Made by a program: the position numbers and the translations under genes | The notes under the pieces: model-generated | What the model saw: only the letters and a program-made list of their open reading frames with translations | What the model was told of the DNA's origin: nothing | The model's database searches: none | In this document: one piece after another, positions 7,631-15,158 of the stretch | Layout: each line of letters opens with the position of its first letter | How positions within the stretch are numbered: position 1 is the first letter of the stretch | Assembly: GCA_030684755.1 (NCBI GenBank) | Contig: JAUXXN010000073.1 | Span: 1-16,478, forward strand | From: Hydrogenophaga sp. | GTDB lineage: Bacteria > Pseudomonadota > Gammaproteobacteria > Burkholderiales > Burkholderiaceae_C | Direction of reading: 5' to 3' | DNA length: 16,478 nucleotides

Positions 7631-8941
7631 GTGAGTTTTCTAATTGAAGCGAATACCCCCATTGCCATCATCGGCCTGGGTTATGTAGGTCTGCCTTTGG
7701 CGGTGGAGTTTGGCAAACACCGCCCTGTGGTGGGCTTTGACATCAACCCCGCCCGCATTGCAGAGCTGCGCAGCGGCAAAGACAGCACCTTAGAGTGCAC
7801 CCCGCAAGACATTGCCGCAGCCAAACAGCTTAGCTACAGCAACCAACTGGCGGACATTGCTGCTTGCGGTGTTTTCATTGTCACGGTGCCCACCCCCATT
7901 GACCAAGCCAACCGGCCCGACCTAACCCCCTTGGTCAAAGCCAGCGAAACCGTGGGCAAAGCCATGCAGCGCGGTGCGGTGGTCATTTATGAAAGCACCG
8001 TCTACCCAGGTTGCACCGAAGAAGTGTGCGTTCCCGTGCTTGAAAAACACAGCGGCCTTACGTTCAATGTGGACTTCTTCTGTGGCTACAGCCCCGAACG
8101 CATCGTCCCCGGCGACAAAGTCAACACACTCACCACCATCAAAAAAATCACCAGCGGCAGCACGCCCGACGTGGCTGAGGCTGTGGATGCACTCTACGGT
8201 CAAATCGTCAAGGCGGGCACCTGGAAGGCCAGCAGCCTCAAGGTTGCCGAAGCCGCCAAAGTCATTGAAAACAGCCAGCGCGACTTGAACATCGCCTTTG
8301 TCAACGAACTTTCCGTCATTTTCGACCGCCTGGGCATTGACACCCTTGAAGTGTTGGAGGCCGCAGGCAGCAAATGGAATTTTCTGCCGTTCCGCCCTGG
8401 CATGGTGGGTGGCCACTGCATTGGAGTGGACCCCTATTACCTCACCCACAAAGCCGAAGAAGTGGGCTACCACCCTCAAGTCATTCTGGCTGGCCGCCGT
8501 ATCAACGACAACATGGCCCGCTACGCCGCCCGCAATGTCATCAAACTGATGTTGAAAAATGGTATCGATGTGGCCCGCAGCACCGTGGGTGTGCTGGGCA
8601 TTACCTTCAAAGAAAACTGCCCCGACATCCGCAACAGCAAAGTGGCCGATCTGGTCAAAGAACTGCAAGCCTGGGGCGTTAACGTGGTGGTGGCCGACCC
8701 CTGGGCCGACCCCGCCGAAGTGCACCACGAATATGGCATCACCTTGGGCACCATCAGCCCGCAGCAACCGGTTGACAGTTTGGTGGTGGCCGTGGGTCAC
8801 CGTGAATTCAGGGATTTAACCCCTGCAACCTTGCGCAGCTACTGCAAACCCACAGGTCGCACACCCGTGGTGGGAGACTTGAAGTGCTTGTACAGCCGCC
8901 ATGCGCTGGCCGACGAAGGCTTCACGGTTTTCCGTTTCTAA
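7631..8941 (+). CDS. wbpA: UDP-N-acetyl-glucosamine 6-dehydrogenase (WbpA/WbpO/TviB type)
   Basis: This 436-residue NAD-dependent dehydrogenase should oxidise C6 of UDP-GlcNAc to UDP-GlcNAcA in two steps, the first committed step to 2,3-diamino-2,3-dideoxyuronic acids. The Rossmann glycine motif IIGLGYVGLPLA is near residue 14. The central part has YESTVYPGCTEE and GYSPERIVPGD. The active site shows Lys210 (AAKVIENSQRD) and the nucleophile Cys263 in GGHCIGVDPYYL. The DIRNSKV motif of the C-terminal UDP-binding domain is present. UDP-GlcNAc and UDP-GalNAc dehydrogenases (WbpA, WbpO, TviB) are hard to separate by eye; the following wbpB/D/E genes argue for the GlcNAc enzyme. It uses a GTG start with a good ribosome-binding site and follows a 123-bp gap, so it may also have its own promoter. 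Confidence 0.92.
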   Translation: MSFLIEANTPIAIIGLGYVGLPLAVEFGKHRPVVGFDINPARIAELRSGKDSTLECTPQDIAAAKQLSYSNQLADIAACGVFIVTVPTPIDQANRPDLTPLVKASETVGKAMQRGAVVIYESTVYPGCTEEVCVPVLEKHSGLTFNVDFFCGYSPERIVPGDKVNTLTTIKKITSGSTPDVAEAVDALYGQIVKAGTWKASSLKVAEAAKVIENSQRDLNIAFVNELSVIFDRLGIDTLEVLEAAGSKWNFLPFRPGMVGGHCIGVDPYYLTHKAEEVGYHPQVILAGRRINDNMARYAARNVIKLMLKNGIDVARSTVGVLGITFKENCPDIRNSKVADLVKELQAWGVNVVVADPWADPAEVHHEYGITLGTISPQQPVDSLVVAVGHREFRDLTPATLRSYCKPTGRTPVVGDLKCLYSRHALADEGFTVFRF

Positions 8942-9916
<975 letters not shown>

Positions 9917-9937
9917 AGCATCTTGAACCACCCAGCC

Positions 9938-10531
9938 ATGAGCTACACCGTACACCCCAGCGCCATAGTGGACGAAGGCGCACGCATTGGCGCCGGCAGC
10001 CGCGTCTGGCACTTTGCCCATGTATGCGGCGGTGCCCAAATAGGCCAAGGCGTTTCTTTGGGTCAAAACGTGTTCGTGGGCAACCAAGTGGTCATTGGCG
10101 ACCGCTGCAAAATTCAAAACAACGTCAGCGTGTACGACAACGTCACACTTGAAGACGGCGTGTTCTGCGGCCCCAGCATGGTGTTCACCAATGTGTACAA
10201 CCCCCGCGCCTTGGTTGAACGCAAGAGCGAATACCGCCATACCCTTGTCAAAAAAGGGGCCACTCTGGGAGCCAACTGCACCATCGTTTGCGGCACTACC
10301 GTGGGCGAATACGCATTTGTGGGCGCGGGTGCAGTCATCCACAAAGACGTGAAGCCCTACGCTCTCATGGTGGGCGTGCCTGCCCGCCAAGTGGGCTGGA
10401 TGAGCCAGCACGGCGAAAAGCTCAACCTGCCCTTAACCGGCAATGGCCAAACCACTTGTCCAGCCACTGGTGTGCGCTACACACTGCAAAATGGTGTTTT
10501 AACCGCCGAGGAGCCTGACCATGCAAGTTGA
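9938..10531 (+). CDS. wbpD: UDP-GlcNAc3NA N-acetyltransferase (WbpD/WlbB, left-handed beta-helix)
   Basis: This 197-residue acetyl-CoA-dependent enzyme should acetylate the 3-amino group made by WbpE, giving UDP-GlcNAc3NAcA. The sequence is a run of hexapeptide repeats (for example [20 protein letters not shown] and [20 protein letters not shown]), typical of left-handed beta-helix acyltransferases. The signature [10 protein letters not shown] and the C-terminal [15 protein letters not shown] also match WbpD/Wlb[10 protein letters not shown] tail follows. A TTG at 9923 would add five residues; the ATG at 9938, giving MSYTVHPSA, is preferred. The last 11 bases overlap the start of the antitoxin-like gene. 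In P. aeruginosa the next gene would be wbpE directly, so the inserted gene is unusual. Confidence 0.92.
   Translation: MSYTVHPSAIVDEGARIGAGSRVWHFAHVCGGAQIGQGVSLGQNVFVGNQVVIGDRCKIQNNVSVYDNVTLEDGVFCGPSMVFTNVYNPRALVERKSEYRHTLVKKGATLGANCTIVCGTTVGEYAFVGAGAVIHKDVKPYALMVGVPARQVGWMSQHGEKLNLPLTGNGQTTCPATGVRYTLQNGVLTAEEPDHAS
10508..10513 (+). promoter_or_regulatory. Strong Shine-Dalgarno inside wbpD for the antitoxin-like gene
   Basis: GAGGAG ends 7 bases before the ATG at 10521 and lies within the last codons of wbpD. It supports the small overlapping gene being translated, probably coupled to wbpD termination at 10529-10531. Confidence 0.65.
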
Positions 10532-10841
10532 AGCCATCTACAACCAGGGCAACATCCAACTGTTGCAGCCCCTGCACCTCAAACGCAACAACTTTCGCCT
10601 GGTGGTCAACGTGCCCGATGAAGAAATTGCAGCGGCACCCCTGCCCGTGTACCAGTCAGAAACCCAAGTCAACCAGCAGCCAGCCATGTTGTCTTTCGCG
10701 GACACAGTGGAACAAATTTTGGCCCCCTACCGGCAAATTCTGAACGCCCCCCCAGCCACCGAACCCATGGACTACCAAGCCATCTGGGAAGAACACCTGC
10801 TACAAAAGTACCTTGCCAGCCATGAAAAACCTGATCTTTGA
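10521..10841 (+). CDS. Putative VapB-like antitoxin (DUF104-like)
   Basis: This 106-residue protein begins with [20 protein letters not shown], the short beta-rich pattern (AIYxxGxIxxLxPLxL, then a VxVxVPDEE segment) that I associate with DUF104 (PF01954)/VapB-like antitoxins encoded beside PIN-domain toxins. The rest is a Pro/Gln-rich linker and a C-terminal helix ([19 protein letters not shown]) that could bind and block the toxin, as VapB tails do. It has a strong Shine-Dalgarno, overlaps wbpD by 11 bases and overlaps the PIN-fusion gene by 20 bases. That is the usual antitoxin-first, translationally coupled order of type II modules. The family call is from recognition by eye. An alternative is an uncharacterised small partner protein of the fusion enzyme. 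Confidence 0.62.
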   Translation: MQVEAIYNQGNIQLLQPLHLKRNNFRLVVNVPDEEIAAAPLPVYQSETQVNQQPAMLSFADTVEQILAPYRQILNAPPATEPMDYQAIWEEHLLQKYLASHEKPDL

Positions 10842-12387
10842 TGTCAATGTACTGGTCAATTGCTGGGCAAAAGCACCTTCTGGCGCAGCCACTGCCCAGC
10901 TGCTGGATGCCACGCAGCACGCTTCAGTCAAACGCTGGGTGGCTGCCTCGTCATTGCCTACGTTGGCTTACGTGGCCGGTACCGTGCTCAAGCGGCAGGG
11001 GTTTGACCCCAAAATTGTGTCTCAGCAACTGGTACCACAGCTCATGGCCCATTTGCTGAGCAGCGTGGAGGTACTCAGCAACTTTGGTTTTGAGCAAACT
11101 GCGGTTTACCAACAAGCACGCGACTTTGAAGACGCACAAATAACCGCAGCCGCCCGAGCCTTGAGCGGCCAGCCGGTGTGCGTGGTCACAGAAGACCAAC
11201 AATTTGACACCCTGGGCGAAGAAGTGTTTGCCCTGTCACCGGTCCAAGCTTTGGCTTGGCTACAGGCACCCGCCGCACCACCCACGCAAGACAATCCGCT
11301 GCCATTCATCGACCTGGCTAGCCAGCAAGCTCAATTGCGCCCACAACTTGAGCGCGGCATAGAAACCATGCTGCGCCACGGCCAATACATCCTAGGCCCC
11401 GAAGTGGCCGAGCTGGAAGAAAAGCTGTGCGCCTACACTGGTGCCAAACACTGCATCACCGTGGCCAACGGCACCGACGCCCTGCAAATAGCCCAAATGG
11501 CACTGGGCATTGGCCCTGGTGACGAGGTGATTACCCCCGGCTTTACCTACATAGCCACCGCCGAAACCGTAGCCCTACTGGGGGCCAAACCGGTGTACGT
11601 GGATATTGATCCACGAACCTACAACCTTGACCCCGCGCTGCTAGAAGCCGCCATTACCCCGCGTACCAAAGCCATCGTCCCGGTCAGCCTGTACGGCCAG
11701 TGCGCTGACTTTGATGCAATCAACGTCATAGCGGCCAAATACGGCATTCCAGTCATTGAAGACGCAGCGCAAAGCTTTGGCGCCACCTACAAAGGCCGCA
11801 AAAGCTGCAACCTCAGCACCATAGCCTGCACCAGCTTTTTCCCCAGCAAGCCGCTGGGCTGCTATGGCGATGGTGGCGCCATCTTCACCAACGACGACGA
11901 ACTGGCCAAGGTGATGCGCCAAATTGCCCGCCACGGGCAAGACAGGCGATACCACCACATACGCGTGGGCGTGAACAGCAGGTTAGACACTTTGCAAGCC
12001 GCTATTCTGCTGCCCAAGTTGGCGGTTCTGGATGAAGAAATGGCACTGCGCAACCAAGTGGCGGCGCGCTACACCCAACTGCTGAACCAGGCGGGCATCA
12101 ACACCACGCCGCATGTTGAACTCCACAACACAAGCGCTTGGGCGCAATACACCGTGCGGGTGGATAATCGAGAACAAGTGCAGAAAAGCCTGGCAGCAGC
12201 AGGTATTCCGACTGCTGTGCATTACCCCATTCCGTTAAACAAGCAGCCCGCTGTAGCTGATGCCCAGGTAGTCCTGCCATTCGGTGATAATGTTGCGGTT
12301 AAGGTTCTAAGCCTACCGATGCATCCATATATAACCGCTGACCAGCAGGGAAAAGTGGTTGGTACATTAAAAGAATACGGAGGCTAG
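10822..12387 (+). CDS. wbpE: PIN-domain (VapC-like) protein fused to WbpE aminotransferase
   Basis: One uninterrupted frame of 521 residues joins two unrelated modules. Residues 1-148 look like a PIN_3/VapC-type RNase domain. They show LIFDVNVLV with Asp7, then DFEDAQITAAA (Asp101, Asp104), then VVTEDQQFD (Thr123, Asp125), ending ALSPVQALAWL. The position where many VapCs carry Glu appears to be Thr47. A Pro/Ala linker (149-158) leads to a complete DegT/DnrJ/EryC1 PLP aminotransferase (159-521), closely like P. aeruginosa WbpE: FIDLASQQAQ, GQYILGPEV, ANGTDALQ, PVIEDAAQSFGA, and FFPSKPLG with the PLP lysine at 343. It should aminate the 3-oxo UDP-GlcNAcA made by WbpB. WbpE alone is about 359 residues, so the N-terminal extension is the oddity. 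No ATG with a ribosome site lies in the linker; in-frame GTG (11182, 11224) and TTG (11251) codons lack clear Shine-Dalgarno sequences. The ATG at 10822 was chosen over a TTG at 10813. Codon use becomes less GC-rich near the 3' end. Confidence 0.88.
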   Translation: MKNLIFDVNVLVNCWAKAPSGAATAQLLDATQHASVKRWVAASSLPTLAYVAGTVLKRQGFDPKIVSQQLVPQLMAHLLSSVEVLSNFGFEQTAVYQQARDFEDAQITAAARALSGQPVCVVTEDQQFDTLGEEVFALSPVQALAWLQAPAAPPTQDNPLPFIDLASQQAQLRPQLERGIETMLRHGQYILGPEVAELEEKLCAYTGAKHCITVANGTDALQIAQMALGIGPGDEVITPGFTYIATAETVALLGAKPVYVDIDPRTYNLDPALLEAAITPRTKAIVPVSLYGQCADFDAINVIAAKYGIPVIEDAAQSFGATYKGRKSCNLSTIACTSFFPSKPLGCYGDGGAIFTNDDELAKVMRQIARHGQDRRYHHIRVGVNSRLDTLQAAILLPKLAVLDEEMALRNQVAARYTQLLNQAGINTTPHVELHNTSAWAQYTVRVDNREQVQKSLAAAGIPTAVHYPIPLNKQPAVADAQVVLPFGDNVAVKVLSLPMHPYITADQQGKVVGTLKEYGG

Positions 12388-12544
12388 GATGTAATTGTAT
12401 ATGTGGCAACCGCATTCAATTGAAGCCACCTACGACCACGTTCGCTTCACAGTCAATATAAAAATCCGAACTGGTTCAAGCAAAAAATGATCTTGAGTCA
12501 CCGCAGTATGCGCGTTTCATATTATTTAAAATTGGAATACATGC
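12388..12544. other. AT-rich gap at the compositional junction before wzx
   Basis: This 157-bp stretch is the longest gap in the right half of the window and the point where base composition has clearly shifted. I see no gene, no hairpin with a T tract and no convincing -35/-10 pair. TATAAA at 12457-12462 and TTGAGT at 12493-12498 are isolated elements without properly spaced partners. It may be scar sequence from a cassette exchange. Confidence 0.5.
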
Positions 12545-13780
12545 ATGGCAATAGATAGATATTGGCGCAATGTTGGATCCGTACTAACTGGTGCGGTCGT
12601 GGCACAGATAATCCCCATCGTTGGGACTTTGGTTATAGCACGTCAATATGCACCTGCCGAATTTGGCATTTTTGCTGCATGGCTTGGCATTGTGTATTTT
12701 ATTGGTGTGTTATTAACAGGTCGGTTCGAGACAGCATTTGCAATTGTTCCAGATGGTGAGCCACGGCGTATTGCTGTAATAACTACTGTCGTTACTGCAA
12801 CCCTCGCAGCTTTTGTAGCTGCGGTAGTATGCAGTTTTATCTTCCGACATCAACCGAGTATCGCTGAGCGTCAGCCAACTGAATTGGTAATTCTCCTGAT
12901 TCCGGCTGCACTTGCAGTTGCGTTGGCCCAAATATGGCAATCGTGGGCTGCAGCAGAAGGGAATTATCGCAAACTTTCATACATGCGGATTGCACAAGCA
13001 GCGTCTATAACATTAGGGCAAATTACTGCTGGTTTCATCAGCCCTTCAGCGGCAACGCTAGCTATAGCGCACATTGTTGGTGTAATGGTCGGCATAGCAC
13101 TATCGGCCTATATAATTCCCCCTGGTAGGTTCCCTAGGAAACAAGCATTAAAGTCCATGCTGAACTTCTGGTCTCAGCATCGTCGCTTTCCTATTTTTTC
13201 CCTGCCCGCAGATGGAATCAAAGCTGCTGCCGCCCAGCTTCCTGTCATCCTTATTGCGGCGCGCTTCGGATCAGAAATTGCCGGACTACTTGCCTTGACA
13301 ATGCGTACCTTGGGTGTACCAATTGGGTTGCTTGGTAGATCTGTACTCGACGTTTTCAAACGTCAAGCGGCTGCAACATATCTGGAACAAGGCGAATGCC
13401 GTACCGACTATATGCGCACATTTCGTGTTCTTGCGATCGCCTCTATCGGATTCAGTGTGGTGTTGGCCAGCATTAGCGAGTCATTCTTTGCGATGGCCTT
13501 TGGTGAAAACTGGGTGGGAGCCGGAACAATTGCACTTTGGCTTCTCCCTCTCTTTGCGCTAAGATTCATAGCGAGTCCATTGAGCTATATGGTTTACATT
13601 GCAGGCAAGCAGCATGTCGATCTCATATGGCAAGCCACCCTTCTTGCAGTAACTTTTGCTGCCCTCAATATTCCCCTCCGTTATGATGTTGCCCTGCAGG
13701 CATACAGCGCTGGCTACAGTTTGTTATACATCGTTTACCTAGTGATGTCTTATCGTTTCAGTCTCGGAGTCTCTAGATGA
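12545..13780 (+). CDS. wzx: Wzx-type lipid-linked oligosaccharide flippase
   Basis: This 411-residue, very hydrophobic membrane protein should move undecaprenyl-diphosphate-linked repeat units across the inner membrane. Hydrophobic stretches are spread over the whole length, consistent with about 12 helices. The start (GSVLTGAVVAQIIPIVGTLV, then ARQYAPAEFGIFAAW) is the typical N-terminus of the polysaccharide flippase family (PF01943/PF13440), including the RxYxPxxFG motif after helix 1. A polymerase (Wzy) is unlikely because of this motif. An overlapping ATG at 12541 stops after five codons, so 12545 is the start; its ribosome site is weak. The stop overlaps the hisH start (ATGA at 13777-13780). 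Codon use is less GC-rich than in wza-wbpE, as is usual for serotype-specific genes. The same gene stands before hisH and hisF in the P. aeruginosa B-band cluster. Confidence 0.87.
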   Translation: MAIDRYWRNVGSVLTGAVVAQIIPIVGTLVIARQYAPAEFGIFAAWLGIVYFIGVLLTGRFETAFAIVPDGEPRRIAVITTVVTATLAAFVAAVVCSFIFRHQPSIAERQPTELVILLIPAALAVALAQIWQSWAAAEGNYRKLSYMRIAQAASITLGQITAGFISPSAATLAIAHIVGVMVGIALSAYIIPPGRFPRKQALKSMLNFWSQHRRFPIFSLPADGIKAAAAQLPVILIAARFGSEIAGLLALTMRTLGVPIGLLGRSVLDVFKRQAAATYLEQGECRTDYMRTFRVLAIASIGFSVVLASISESFFAMAFGENWVGAGTIALWLLPLFALRFIASPLSYMVYIAGKQHVDLIWQATLLAVTFAALNIPLRYDVALQAYSAGYSLLYIVYLVMSYRFSLGVSR

Positions 13781-14388
13781 TTGCAATCATTGATTACAAC
13801 ATTGGAAATATTGCGGCTGTCGCGAACATGCTGCGTCGAATTGGTGTACCCTGCAGAATTACTGCCAACCCGTCTGAGGTCAAAGAGGCGAATCGAATCA
13901 TCTTGCCAGGTAATGGTTCATTCGATGCATGCATGCACAACCTCCGTGCGAGCGGTTTGATTCCCGTGCTTGAAGATAAAGTCCTGAACAACGGTGTGCC
14001 TTTGCTGGGCATTTGCGTAGGCGCTCAAATGCTCGGAACCGGTAGCGAAGAAGGGCAGGAACGCGGATTGGGCTGGCTTGATATGAGGGTGCGTCGCTTC
14101 CCAGACCTAGCTGGGTTGAAGGTGCCTCACATGGGTTGGAACCAAGTGACACCACAGCAGCCAAACAACGTCCTTACTCAAGAAATGAATGAGGGCACCC
14201 GTTTCTATTTCGTACACAGCTACTTCATGGATCCTGCTAACAAAGACGACGTACTGCTGCAAGCAAATTATGGTGTTGAATTCGCTGCAGGTGTATGCAG
14301 AGGAAATATTGCGGGCGTTCAATTTCATCCGGAAAAAAGTCACCGATTCGGCAAGCAGCTTCTGACTGCTTTTGGAAAGGGTAAATGA
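13777..14388 (+). CDS. hisH: HisH-type glutamine amidotransferase for sugar amidination
   Basis: This 203-residue class I glutaminase resembles the HisH subunit of imidazole glycerol phosphate synthase. It should release ammonia from glutamine and pass it to the HisF-like partner. The catalytic triad is present: Cys80 in GICVGAQML, and His184 and Glu186 in QFHPEKS. The oxyanion-region motif is PGNGSFD. In this context (next to wzx, hisF and wbpG) it corresponds to P. aeruginosa HisH2, which supplies ammonia to WbpG for acetamidino-sugar synthesis, rather than to histidine biosynthesis. The start codon overlaps the wzx stop by four bases, and the next gene starts immediately after its own stop, which implies tight coupling. 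Confidence 0.92.
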   Translation: MIAIIDYNIGNIAAVANMLRRIGVPCRITANPSEVKEANRIILPGNGSFDACMHNLRASGLIPVLEDKVLNNGVPLLGICVGAQMLGTGSEEGQERGLGWLDMRVRRFPDLAGLKVPHMGWNQVTPQQPNNVLTQEMNEGTRFYFVHSYFMDPANKDDVLLQANYGVEFAAGVCRGNIAGVQFHPEKSHRFGKQLLTAFGKGK

Positions 14389-15153
14389 ATGTACCGTGCA
14401 CGCGTGATACCCTGCCTTCTGGTTCGTGGAAATGGTCTTGTTAAGACACGGAAGTTCAAAGATGCTGTTTACATTGGTGATCCGGTCAATGCGGTGCGCA
14501 TCTTCAGCGAAAAGGAAGCGGACGAAATCGTTGTCCTGGATATCGATGCTTCACGCGAGGGGCGCGAACCCAATTACGAATTGATTGCCGAAATGGCAGG
14601 CGAGGCCTTCATGCCCGTAGCATATGGGGGGGGGGTGCGTACGCTGGAGCAAATCCGTCGTTTGATTCGCTCTGGTGTGGAAAAGGTTGTTATTAATACA
14701 GCGGCTACCGTATCAACTGACAGCATTCGCGCTGCGGCGGATGTGTTCGGTAGCCAAGCTATTGTGGGCGCTGTGGATGTCCGGCGCAAGCTGTTTGGTG
14801 GCTATGCTGTAGTGTCCAAGTCCGGCTCGGTTGAAACAAAACTGAATTTGCAACAGCACATGCAAAATCTTGTCGAAGCCGGAGTGGGTGAGCTATTGAT
14901 CAATGATATAGATCGAGACGGAACCATGGTGGGCTATGACATGGCGTTGGTCCATAGTGTGGCGCGGGCGACGGTCCCCGTGGTGGTGTGTGGTGGTGCA
15001 GGTACGCTTGCGCATTTGCGTGAGGCGGTGCGTAATGGTGGCGCTTCGGCCGTTGCAGCGGGCAGTATGTTTGTATTCCACGGCAAGCACCGGGCAGTGC
15101 TGATCAATTACCCCAAGGTAGGGGAACTTGAAAAACTCTTTACTGAAGGATGA
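14389..15153 (+). CDS. hisF: HisF-type ammonia-channel partner (HisF2), not a histidine enzyme
   Basis: This 254-residue TIM-barrel protein is of the HisF family. In true HisF the catalytic acids are Asp11 and Asp130 (Thermotoga numbering). Here the first site reads VIPCLLVRG, with Leu at position 11, while Asp130 (VGAVDVRRK) remains. The phosphate-binding and barrel motifs persist (VLDIDAS, YGGGVRTLEQI, INDIDRDGT, CGGAGTLAHL). The lost Asp matches HisF2-type proteins in O-antigen clusters, which appear to serve WbpG by channelling ammonia rather than forming IGP. It begins directly after the hisH stop and overlaps the wbpG frame by ATGA (15150-15153). The YGGG motif is encoded by three GGG codons plus the G of GTG, making a G10 tract. 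Confidence 0.92.
   Translation: MYRARVIPCLLVRGNGLVKTRKFKDAVYIGDPVNAVRIFSEKEADEIVVLDIDASREGREPNYELIAEMAGEAFMPVAYGGGVRTLEQIRRLIRSGVEKVVINTAATVSTDSIRAAADVFGSQAIVGAVDVRRKLFGGYAVVSKSGSVETKLNLQQHMQNLVEAGVGELLINDIDRDGTMVGYDMALVHSVARATVPVVVCGGAGTLAHLREAVRNGGASAVAAGSMFVFHGKHRAVLINYPKVGELEKLFTEG
14626..14635 (+). repeat. G10 homopolymer tract inside hisF
   Basis: Ten consecutive G encode residues 80-82 (three GGG codons) and the first base of the next Val codon. Slippage by one base would shift the frame about one third into hisF. In this window Gly is mostly encoded by GGC or GGT, so three GGG in a row stand out. It is a candidate phase-variable site, or simply a conserved GGG motif with unlucky codons. 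Confidence 0.9.
15145..15150 (+). promoter_or_regulatory. Shine-Dalgarno that decides the wbpG start
   Basis: GAAGGA lies 8 bases before the ATG at 15159 but overlaps the ATG at 15150, so the downstream ATG is favoured. The site lies within the last codons of hisF. Confidence 0.55.
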
Positions 15154-15158
15154 ATTAT

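Noticed and set aside
11182..11370. A separate start for a stand-alone aminotransferase inside the fusion gene
   Set aside because: In-frame GTG (11182, 11224), TTG (11251) and ATG (11368) have no clear Shine-Dalgarno, and the ATG would remove about 24 residues of the conserved aminotransferase N-terminus. It remains the main alternative to test.
12388..12544. A promoter in front of wzx
   Set aside because: TATAAA and TTGAGT elements are present but have no partner at a suitable distance; AT-rich sequence gives such matches by chance.
13777..15153. hisH and hisF as part of a histidine biosynthesis operon
   Set aside because: No other his genes are nearby, the pair sits between wzx and wbpG, and HisF lacks catalytic Asp11. 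The context is acetamidino-sugar synthesis.
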